This document shows positions 55,721 through 64,000 of a stretch of DNA of 64,000 bases, one piece after another. Below the pieces are notes generated by a model. The model was not told where the DNA came from and made no database searches. It saw only the letters and a program-made list of their open reading frames with translations. Each line of letters begins with the position of its first letter. The first letter of the stretch is position 1. The DNA is from Closterium sp. Naga37s-1. Its lineage: Eukaryota; Streptophyta; Zygnematophyceae; Desmidiales; Closteriaceae. The position numbers and the translations under genes were made by a program. Location of the stretch: NCBI GenBank assembly GCA_947471745.1, contig CANJKZ010001021.1, forward strand, positions 127,501 through 191,500, written 5' to 3'.

Positions 55721-57913
55721 GTTGCAATGCAGTGGCGACTAACGGTAGTAACAGCAGATACCAACGAGCGGCAGATACTAGAGACGTCCTGAAGCACGAG
55801 ATGGTGCAAAGATTGGGAACGAGGAAATACGATGGGATTATGACGAAGGGACTGCGATGTGTGTGAGGCGAACGGGTCGAGGTTGGGTAACATCGAAAGC
55901 GACCACGACGTATCGGACTGCGCTTCAGTTCAACGTATCATACCACTAAGCACCCTGCTATGTATGACTGAGTCTCAAATGCTGACATTTGAAAATCTCT
56001 AACCGAATCGGCGACGTTCGTTGCATGTCAGCACAGTAGTCCAAATTCACATAACCTGCGGCAGTGAACCACGTATTGCATTTCTTTTCTCAAGTTCCAC
56101 TTATGTAAATGGAAAACATTATCCCTACAGCAGTGTACTGCGTCATGTAACATCCTCTTATCGAGTTCTAAAGCTCCCTCTCGACTCCCCAGCTTTTGAC
56201 CCCGTTTGAATCGCGAGGTTTCCCCAAACCCAGAATGTGAAGGAGCCCAGTTACTCTTCCGTTATTCTTTGAACAGCACTGTTCTCTACAGAATGCGCTC
56301 TCGATCTCAAACACCCGACGGAGGCTCTGTCTGTGCTGTAGCCTCTGTCAGAATCTGTCAGACAACGAAGCAGACACACTGACACTCTTGCGGTGTGTGG
56401 TGCAGCTCGGTTGCTGGGATTGTTTGTGCGTTTCCTCGGTGAAAGTGGTCGTGAATTTTGCCAAATCGCGGAGCTTGGACACTTCCTCATCCACACAACG
56501 CCGATGCAAGGCAATCACAGCTCTTCGATCGCACACGGCTCAGCGATCCACGGGATTGGATATACAACCTATTTTCAACCCCAATTGCACAAATGGGGTA
56601 TGCACCCTTTCTAAATCTTTGACCGAGGGTCGTGTGGGGCATCATTAAATTTTAGCGAGAGTCTGTTCCAGATCCCCGAAGAGAGTACTGTAGAAGTGGC
56701 GCTATGGATTCAGATTCGCATAATGAGTTTAAACTTCGAGCATTAGGCATCATTCATAGCCCCAGTCATCTAAGTGTCAAACTGAAATAGTCGAAAACGT
56801 GCAGGGTAGCTTTGAAACGCGAGATTAGTGGGTTGGGTTTCCCCTTGAAAATAGCGGTGGTTAGGTACTGTACTGCGTAACGGCGTCGAGAATCGAGATT
56901 CGAGAAACGCTAGAGCCTAGAGGGCATGCATGCCACCAGCAAAGGAGAACTGTTCGTCGTTTCATGCGCAACTGTTGCTAGAGTGTTCTCGTCTCTGGCT
57001 GTGCGCGATCCGCGTTGGCACAAGGAGGATCGAGCACATTCCAGTGGTGCATCGACAAGCTGTATTGCCGCCACAAACACATGGGGCATCTGACTCCGTC
57101 GCTTCACTGTGCACGTCAGCAAGATACAGAATATGAGCATCCGACTCAAGCTTCAACAGAACAACATCCTTTCAAAAAAAGAACGAATATTTTCGAGTCA
57201 AATAGTGATCCTCCTGATTCATGAGTATCACAAGAAAACCTATACAGTCCAGCATTAGCTGATAAATATGGCTGCCCGAAGCTGAGACTTTTAGCAGTCC
57301 ATCGTCCTTGTACAGAGGAACAAATTCCCAATCCACCCGTCCAAGGGGCTACCTGTCGCGTCAAGCTGGCCAGCGTGCTTGCAAGCATTGATTCCAGAGA
57401 ATCATGTCATGTGATCCTGACGTGCTTGGGTGCAACAGCAACCGCAACGTGTTAGCGCGTCGATGGGAAGTCGTTGGAGGAATTATGAGCTGCGCGGGCT
57501 CCCTTCTCACGCCTCAGAACATGGAGCAGAGCACAAACCATTTCCGCTGCATTCTTGTTCTCGAGCAACAGAACTTTCTCGCGGATCAGTTGAGAAGCAC
57601 GTTTTTGCAATAAAAATAGCAGCCATTGATATCCGTAGTCGCTCCCTTGTTCCACGTTCAACTGCAATGTGGATAGCTCTGTTTCCGCGATCACTCCCAG
57701 TGTAATCTTACATGATCCGGTTCCTTGGTTCGTAGCCTGAAGTTAGAACCAGTCATCTCTTCGTGTGACGGATCTTTTAACTGCTGAGCTAAACCCGCGA
57801 ACGCGCTTCTTGTCTCCGCCGGACTTCACGAGATTTTTTAGCAGAAGCCGTCTTTTCCGCCAACGGAGCACGCAGATTGACTCTGACCGCTGATTCCACA
57901 TCCCCCAGCAACA
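55721..57913. other. Intergenic, 2.2 kb
   Basis: Contains the divergent promoter side of the peroxiredoxin gene and upstream sequence of the gene at 57914. No gene is supported. A tRNA-like stretch with A-box and B-box resemblance lies on the minus strand at about 57726-57798 but does not fold as a tRNA. Confidence 0.4.
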
Positions 57914-58669
57914 ATGGCGTCTGGAGTTCGCGTTTGCGTGGACCATCACAGTTCGTTAGACGACCCTTCCACGCCGCGCCTCTTGGTCGACGACAGCCTG
58001 TCGCCGTCGCAGATTATACGGAGGAAGCTAGAAGACGTGGACACGCGCGCGCTCGAGGGCAAGCTTAGACTCCTCGACATGCAGCGACAACTCTCCGCCG
58101 TCCGATGCCAGCAATTCGTCGAAATGCTCGAATCCGAGCTCCAAGCCGCCTCCGCCACGTCAGCAGCGCGGTCACCTGCATTATCGCCGTCGTCGACGTT
58201 CCCGTCCGCGTCGAGGCCGCATCGAACCCTAACGCGCATCGGCTCGCTCGACCGCGAAGGCCGGTCCCTGTGGGCGCGGAGCCACGCCAGCTGCCAGCCA
58301 ATCAGAGACTCAGCCTCCGCGCCGGTCCAGAGATGCGGTTCGGTCGACAGATGCGGATCCGTCGAGCGGGAAAGCAGCGGCATGGGATTCGCGAGCTGGA
58401 ATGACACAGAAACCGGCGGCAGCGGCTCGACGGGTCGACGCTCCCTCGACGTGGGTAATGGCGGCGGGAGCTGGAAAGACGATCTGAATTTCTATCAGGA
58501 GCCGCGTTCGCTCAGTCGCAGTCACACCAACCCGCCGTCGCCGGCTAGCCGGTCGCCCAGGAGCCCGCGCTGCAGCAGCCCGCGGCACGCCAGCCACGCC
58601 GCAGTGAGGCACAAATCGCTGTTGCGCCACTCGAGCCTGCAGGTTGGGCATGCCGAACCCGCCTTGTGA
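57914..58669 (+). CDS. Unrecognised family, paralogue 3 (251 aa)
   Basis: Single-exon gene starting in the context AACAATGGCG. Residues 33-76 are the shared helix (IIRRKLEDVDTRALEGKL then RLLDMQRQLSAVRCQQFVEM). A Ser/Arg/Pro-rich middle includes a repeated RCGSVDRCGSVE. The motif WKDDLNFY is at about 190-197. A basic Ser-rich tail contains HKSLLRHSSL before the end VGHAEPAL. It is intermediate in length between the other two members. The order of the blocks is identical, so these are paralogues, probably produced by local duplication. Function unknown. No membrane or signal segment. Confidence 0.85.
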   Translation: MASGVRVCVDHHSSLDDPSTPRLLVDDSLSPSQIIRRKLEDVDTRALEGKLRLLDMQRQLSAVRCQQFVEMLESELQAASATSAARSPALSPSSTFPSASRPHRTLTRIGSLDREGRSLWARSHASCQPIRDSASAPVQRCGSVDRCGSVERESSGMGFASWNDTETGGSGSTGRRSLDVGNGGGSWKDDLNFYQEPRSLSRSHTNPPSPASRSPRSPRCSSPRHASHAAVRHKSLLRHSSLQVGHAEPAL

Positions 58670-59337
58670 CTCCGCCGAACGCAATTCGGCCATATGTGAT
58701 TATATGGAACGTGACTCCGCCGAATGTGATCCTGCTAACACTGCGAGGTGCTATAGAAACCCTAAACTCGGCCTGTGGCCGTGATGCTACAGCGATTTTG
58801 TGCTTGAAAAGGGGGAGCGGAAGAGATGCAGACAGGCGCAGAGGCGAAGCGCTGACGCTGCTGCTACCTAACCGTTCTGAATACGGCATACCACCCCATT
58901 TCTATGGTAGATACTATTTAGCTGATCAAGCTTAGACTTCTTGTAAATGAGACCCATTCGTGGGTCATTCCCTAATATACAATACTTTTACATATCGTTT
59001 GGTAATGTACACTACGCTCGCTGCTTGGGACAAATCTTGAATCCAACCATTGTGTAAGAATGCAAAAAAGAATTTGCGCGTTTGTGTGGAGCATCACATC
59101 GAACCCACATACGCCACCAAGATACGACAGTCGCTGTCCGTGCTCGTATCACTACATGCAACGCAACGCGTCGCCGTGAGACGAGGGGAGCCGAGCGCGA
59201 TGACGCGCGCATGTCGCGCTGAGGTCGTGCCGGCCGGTACGCGCACCGAGTGACACTCCGCGGGTAGATCGCGCGGGAATGCATCCGCGCCGCTTCGAGC
59301 GTGCTTGTTTCGAGGCGTCTGAAAACGCGTACAAAGG
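58670..59337. other. Intergenic, with one copy of a dispersed hairpin repeat
   Basis: 3' flank of paralogue 3 and promoter of the gene at 59338. Holds the repeat described at 58937-59060. No gene supported. Confidence 0.4.
58937..59060. repeat. Dispersed hairpin repeat, copy 1
   Basis: Similar to 62326-62458. It contains a perfect hairpin GACCCATTCGTGGGTC (58951-58966, 6-bp stem with TTCG loop). The conserved block CTAATATA, ATCGTTTG and CACTACGCTCG follows in the same order in both copies. Confidence 0.75.
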
Positions 59338-62248
59338 ATGACGTGCCGCTGTCAACAGGGGCCGTGGCGGGACGGCCGCCTCAGCGACTCTGACGGCAGC
59401 CGCGACGCTTTTGACGGCGCCGGCTACGATGACGCTACGCCGTTCATTTCGCCGTCAGAACATTCGCTCCGTTCCGGGGCGCCCTTCCGCGCGCCCTTGA
59501 GATTTGGCGGCGTGCGCCACCTGCGCCTGCTGTTGCTGGCGCTCGTTATCGCCGCGGCGGACCTCCTCTTCCCTGCCTGCTCCTGGCGCAGCTTCCGCCT
59601 GCTACGCGCGGGGGGGGGAGACTTTCCGCCCACGGGGAACGGAGATGCCTTAGCCCCGCCCTCGCCGTTGACTCCGTTGAACGAGTCATATGGCCACGTC
59701 AGCTGCTCCCTCACTGCCCTCCGGTGAGACCCACTGAGGGAAGAGCCAGTGAGGAGAGAGCCCTTGAATGATGATGGCACGGTGGCACGGTGGCAGGATG
59801 GCATAATGACACGATGGTGAGATGGTGTGATGGTGTGATGGCGAGGCGACTCCTTGACATCCCTTCTGGTTCTTCCCCCTCCGTCCTGCTTTCGTGAATG
59901 AACCCTTCTCCCTTCTCTTTCGCCCATCTCTTTCCTCCTTTTCTTCCCCCAACTCCCGCCCCATACCCCATGTGACTGCGCGCTCATGCACCCTCCACCA
60001 CCTCCTCCATCTTGTGGTGCTGTGTGGCTGGGAGCGGTGGAGAGCGGCACCAGACGTCTCAGCAGCATGCTCTCCCTCCCCTCGCCATCCCCACACCTCC
60101 CCTTCTTCGCATTGCTCCTTCCTCCCCTCCACCCTACATCCTCCCCACTACTGGTACCACCACCAGCCACAGCACCACTGGCAGCACCACTGGCAGCACC
60201 ACTGGCAGCATCATCGCCAGCACCAGCGCCAGCACCGGAACGTGCGCCTCCTCCTCCGCTCCCCCCCATTCCTGCTGCCGCCTCCCCTGCTCTGTCTCCC
60301 CTTCCTCCACCCCCCCCTGCCCTGACTCCTTCTGCCCCACCCCCATTCCTCTCTCCCATCGCTCCCCACTCCTCAGCATCCCCACTTCCTCCGCCTCTCC
60401 CTACCCTCTCTCCCCCGCCACCGCCCCTCGCCGCCTGCCCGCTGTCCCGCCTCTATCTGCCACAAGCCGTGGCAGCCGCAGCAGGGGATGGCGCCAACGC
60501 AATAGCAGCAGCAGCACCAGGGGTTAGTGCTAATGCGTCTACCCCAACAGCAACAGCAGCAGCAGTAGCGCCTCCCTTACAGTGGACGCCCCAGGCGCAC
60601 AAGTACATTCTCATGCACTGCGACAGCGGCCAGGTGACGTGCTTGCCGCTCGCCTGTTGTGCTACCGGCTGCCTGCTGTCCAAACTATTATGAACATCCT
60701 CTTCTCATCTCTCCTTCCACTTCCTCCCAGTAAATTGTTCTCTGCCTTACCCCTCTCCTTCCTCACACCGCACAGATCAGCAACTGGGTGCACTGCATTC
60801 GCATGCACCTCCTCTTTGCCGGTCTGCTCAGCCGCACGCTCCTTGTCAACGCCCTGCCATCGGAGACCAAGCGAGCCTACAACTACTCTCTCCTCTTCGA
60901 CATCTCGCATGCACGGCAGTGCTACGGGCCCACCTCTGTACAGACCACTGAGGAATACTATAACGAGTATGGAAAAAAGGTGGAGCTGGATCGAGTGCTG
61001 TGCTGGAGGTACGGGTCGATACCCGCTACAGCGCGCGATATGAAGACCTTTGTGCATATACCCGACGATGTGAATATTAAAGGCCACGTTTCGAAATCAG
61101 CGTCGGGTACACTCAAGAAGTTTCATACTTTCTTCAATTCGCATACGGGCCATGCTGATGTGATATTACTGGGGGATTTATACAGCTACCCCTCTTTTGA
61201 AGGCTTGGAGCACCCCTTGGCTTGGGGCGACCTTCCTTTTCAACGCCTGCCCGGCTGCCTGAGCACACTCGCTGTGCAGCCAGACGCACGGATTGTCCAG
61301 GCAGCTGAAGACTTCGTCGATGAGAAATTCGGGCAGAAGCCTTTCTTGAGCCTGCACATGAGGGCGGGGGACCTGCGGGCGAGCTGTGAGCGGCAGCAGC
61401 TGGACGTGGGGTGCCGGCTGGGGCCCCACCAGGTGGTGGCGTGCGTCAAGAGGAAGCTCAGAGTGCACCGGCTGATGAGCCTTTTTATTGCAACGAATGC
61501 TGGCCACTCGGAGGTATGCTTGAAAGGTGTGCTTGAATTGACACAGACCACACCTGGGGCCTCACCAGGTGGTGGCGTGTGTGAAGATAAAGCTGCGAGT
61601 GCACCGCCTCATGCACCTATTCATCGCCACCAATGCTGGCCATTCAGAGGTATGCTTGAGGATTTTGTGCTGCCCACAAGAGCCCTGAGAATCCCCATGA
61701 AACTGTTTCCCATCTCTTCTCATCTTGCAACACGTATTCTTCACACTCCCTCGGTAAAGCTGACCCGATCCTTGTGAAACAGTCTGTGAGCACTCATGAC
61801 AACGCTCCCTTCCACCCATCTTCCCCCCCCTCCCAACCCCCCACGCGGGAATCCACATCACCAGGTGCAGCAGGTGAAGCAGTTGTTTCAAGGCAGAGAC
61901 CCCGCCCCACCACCTCCCCCAGGAGCACCCATCCTCCCCCCCGGCCTTACCACCCAAGTGGTAACCGGCGTGCACGGTTGGCCGGGGCTGAAGCGGTGGT
62001 TCGGGGCACTGGATGAGACACAGTTGAAGCAGGTAGAGGCGGAGGTGGAAAAGGTGGTGGCGGTGCGAGGCACTGTGTTCCAAGGCACATGCACGTCAAC
62101 GTTCTCCCTGGACGTTGAGAGAATGAGGCTGGCCTTGGGAAGAGGTAGCTGCCATGACTCGTTTGTGTGTGATGAGGAGATCGCGGCGGGGGAGGTGGTG
62201 AATGAGTCGGAGAGGAAAGGGTGCCGCACGGAGTTTCTGTTCTGGTAG
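59338..62248 (+). CDS. Protein O-fucosyltransferase-like type II membrane protein
   Basis: Exon 1 is 59338-59723, exon 2 ends at 60633 (start not resolved), exon 3 is 60776-61513, exon 4 is 61865-62248 (stop TAG). A short cytoplasmic N-terminus is followed by one membrane segment at about residues 62-78 (LRLLLLALVIAAADLLF), as in Golgi glycosyltransferases. A Pro/Ala-rich stem leads to CDSGQISNWVHC then LLFAGLLSRTLLV, like the nucleotide-sugar-binding start of O-fucosyltransferases. FLSLHMRAGDL (about 61345-61375) matches their H-x-R-x-x-D region. The C-terminus has CHDSFVCDEE and ends in CRTEFLFW. The acceptor substrate is unknown. Assignment to the family is moderate, not certain; exon 2 may begin anywhere in 59990-60583. 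Confidence 0.6.
61419..61650 (+). repeat. Duplicated end of O-fucosyltransferase-like exon 3
   Basis: About 95 bp ending at the exon 3 donor (HQVVACVK through NAGHSE and GTATGCTTG) are repeated about 136 bp downstream, with the copy ending at 61649. The copy keeps a donor-like GAG/GTATGC and lies inside intron 3. Confidence 0.85.
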
Positions 62249-62325
62249 CCCATTGTGGTGTGTGCTTCTCATTTCTCTTTCTTATGATATATGCCGCTTA
62301 GCCGGGCCCCGATCCAGCTACCCAA

Positions 62326-62458
62326 ACGTCTTGTAATGACACCCATGTGTGGGTCACACTCTAATATAGAAATGTTTTGCTTATCGTTTGACAATCTGCA
62401 CTACGCTCGTTAGTGCTTGAAAAGGATCTTGATTCTTGAGACTTGACCACTGTAAGCG
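62326..62458. repeat. Dispersed hairpin repeat, copy 2
   Basis: Similar to 58937-59060. The hairpin here is ACCCATGTGTGGGT (62341-62354, 5-bp stem with TGTG loop). It lies about 80 bp after the stop codon of the O-fucosyltransferase-like gene. Confidence 0.75.
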
Positions 62459-62517
62459 AGCACAAGCACAGCATGCTTCCGTACAGCATCAAATCAAACC
62501 ATCACTCGTCAAACCGT

Positions 62518-62656
62518 GGGTGTGGAGAGAATGAGGCTAGCCCTGGGAAGAGGTAGCTGCCATGACTCGTTCGTGTGCGATGAGGAGATCGCGGCGGGGG
62601 AGGTGGTGAATGAGTCGGAGAAGAAAGGGTGCCGCACAGAGTTTCTGTTCTGGTAA
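62518..62656 (+). pseudogene. Second copy of the last O-fucosyltransferase-like exon end
   Basis: Nearly identical to 62109-62248, from the codons VERMRLALGRG to the stop (CRTEFLFW, then TAA instead of TAG). It stands about 270 bp beyond the gene with no upstream exon or acceptor of its own. A partial tandem duplication that is not an independent gene. Confidence 0.85.
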
Positions 62657-62769
62657 CTCACTGTGGTGTGTGTTGTGTTGCTCACTTGGTGTCTTGAAAA
62701 CTGATGATGGCCTGGTTTAGTGAGTTGGCTGGGAGGGCAGAGGAACCAGCCTGGAGTTGTGCAATGCAG

Positions 62770-62902
62770 TGTCATCTTAGAATAGGAATGCAACGGAATG
62801 CTCGAAACTAGAAAGTGTGAGAGTACAAATATGCAACCCTAACAACTGTACTCCCTATTGTGCTACTCACTGTAGCCTACAAGCATAGAATTACATTTGA
62901 CA
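62770..62902 (-). repeat. 3' LTR of the right-edge Copia
   Basis: TGTCATCTTAG...ATTTGACA, with the group core (GTAGGCTACAGTG, GGGAGTACA, TTAGGGTTG on the minus strand). No partner in the window, so the outer boundary is inferred from length and the TGTCA/TGACA ends. Confidence 0.65.
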
Positions 62903-63125
62903 CACCCCCATAGGCTAAGTGAGGGGCATCGAAGCAAGCAAGGTGAACAAACGGTCACAAGACCAGTCAAAGCAAGAAACAAGGCAAGCTCAGGGTGGAT
63001 CTCAAGGACACCACACAAATTCCGAGCGCAAGCAAGCGGCCACAAGGCCAGTTCAAGAGTTCATTAGGATATATATAGGAAGCACAACAAGCAGAGCAAA
63101 CAACAAGACTACAGCAACCGAGGGC

Positions 63126-64000
63126 CTACCTCAACAAGCCCCAACCGAGGTCAGTGCACTTGTGTCTCTTCTGCACTTCGGACTTCACCTGAGTCAGGGC
63201 TGCCCTATCTGCGGTAGCAAACACCAAGTCGTCGACGTAGACTAGTATAAAGAAAGGAGTAGAACCCGCTCGAACAAACAGCGACGGGTCGGCGGAGGAC
63301 GGGCTGAACCCAAGGTCACGAAGCGTGGAGCGAAGAGTGTCGTGCCACTCACGGGGCGACTGGCGGAGACCGTAGACTGGTCGCCTCAGGCTCCACTGGG
63401 TCCCAGGTGGGAAGGTGTCAGTGAAGCCAGGAGGACGGCGCAGCCAGATCTCCTCGTGCAGTCGGCCCTGGAGGAACGCAGTGGGGAAGTCGAGGGAGTG
63501 CAGCTCGTAGTCTCGCTGCGCTGCTATGTGGAGTAGCACCCGAAGAGTAGTCATCTTCGGGGTCGGGGCGAAGGTCTGGAAGAAGTCAACTCCCTCACGC
63601 TGACTGAAGCCCCTAGCCACGTAGCGCGCCTTGAACACCGGCGGTGCTCCAGGCGGCCACTTCACCTTGAAGAGCCACATGCCATCGACTACATTCGCCC
63701 TGAGGGGGGGAACTGCGTCGACGTAGGTGCCTGTGGATCTCCAAGACGCCAACTCTGAGTCCATAGCCGCTTTCCACTGAGAGGCCCACGCCCCTGACAC
63801 TGCCTCGCGGTAAGTGCGAGGAGTCGGTATGTCAAGGGCGTCGGGGTCTCCCTCAGGGGAGAGCAGCATGACACACACAGAGGGAGAAGTGGCTGCCCAG
63901 TACTCCAGCTCAGACTCTCTGTCCTCTAGGACGTCACAGCCAAGGGCAAACCCACCCCCGACGGACAGAGGACAGGAGGGAGGAGCTGGCACCACATGGG
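63126..64000 (-). pseudogene. Copia reverse transcriptase, truncated before RNase H
   Basis: Open minus-strand frame from the right edge: SVGGGFALGCDVLEDRE, TYVDAVPPLRANVV, YVARGFSQREGVDFFQTFAP, TAFLQGRLHEEIWLRRP and the catalytic YVDDLVFA near 63230. It ends at 63126, a few codons after CTDLG (relatives continue to RSYLGLQI and RNase H). The frame then enters the 3' noncoding region, indicating an internal deletion of all RNase H. Confidence 0.85.

Larger units (their letters stand above)
62249..62769. other. 3' flank with a duplicated terminal exon fragment
   Basis: Holds dispersed hairpin repeat copy 2 (62326-62458) and a near-copy of the last exon's end (62518-62665). No separate gene is supported. 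Confidence 0.5.
62770..64000 (-). mobile_element. Copia element running off the right edge
   Basis: Minus-strand element of the element-1/3 group. The 3' LTR is 62770-62902 (about 133 bp), with the CACCCCCATAG polypurine complement directly inside it. About 220 bp of noncoding sequence follows, then RT. RNase H is missing. The 5' part lies outside the window. Confidence 0.8.

Noticed and set aside
1..64000. Bacterial or viral origin of the window
   Set aside because: Spliced genes, satellites, LINE poly(A) tail and plant-type LTR elements are eukaryotic. No viral envelope, capsid or replication genes are present.

Overview
The window is nuclear DNA of a eukaryote of the green-plant lineage. 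The evidence is a 30-exon gene for a DENN-WD40 protein of the plant SCD1 type with GT-AG introns, a plant-type 1-Cys peroxiredoxin, and plant-style LTR retrotransposons (Copia, Ty3) primed by initiator-tRNA-Met sites. The GC-rich, pyrimidine-rich introns and the retroelement load would fit a streptophyte (charophyte) alga or early-diverging land plant. That placement is an inference and no species is claimed.

Layout. Bases 1-33,400 are a nested retroelement block. A tandem array of roughly 172-bp monomers (262-528 and 5783-6800) is split by a decayed minus-strand Copia element (529-5782) with 130-bp LTRs and an AAGAA target duplication. A second, different Copia family lies on the minus strand at 6886-13208, truncated at its 5' end. 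It abuts a plus-strand Copia 3' fragment (13209-14904), which abuts a minus-strand Ty3 element (14905-15952 and 17528-18246). A small non-autonomous LTR element (15953-17522, identical 177-bp LTRs) sits in the reverse-transcriptase active-site codons of the Ty3 element. A LINE with a poly(A) tail (18247 to about 21110) follows, then the 5' part of another minus-strand Copia (about 21110-24240). A structurally complete Copia element (24684-32133) has identical 135-bp LTRs, a GCTGT target duplication and one uninterrupted 1988-residue Gag-Pol.

Bases 33,839-62,248 are gene space. An SCD1-like gene occupies 33839-48635 and is followed by three paralogues of a small unrecognised family (49593-50732, 52831-53280, 57914-58669). 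A 1-Cys peroxiredoxin gene (54125-55720, minus) lies between the second and third. A gene resembling protein O-fucosyltransferases (59338-62248) follows. Another truncated Copia element runs off the right edge (62770-64000).

The most unusual features are these. (1) The SCD1-like gene has many tandem partial duplications of intron-exon edges, including a 33-bp repeat that multiplies one splice donor in frame. (2) The three-member family shares a coiled-coil-like motif, a W-x-(E/D)-D-L-x-F-Y motif and, in two members, a C-terminal H-x-S-L-x-R-H-S-S-L-like tail. (3) The non-autonomous LTR element shares its primer site, polypurine tract and LTR core with the Copia elements around it. All exon models come from reading splice signals, phase and family similarity by eye. 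None was tested with transcripts or database searches.
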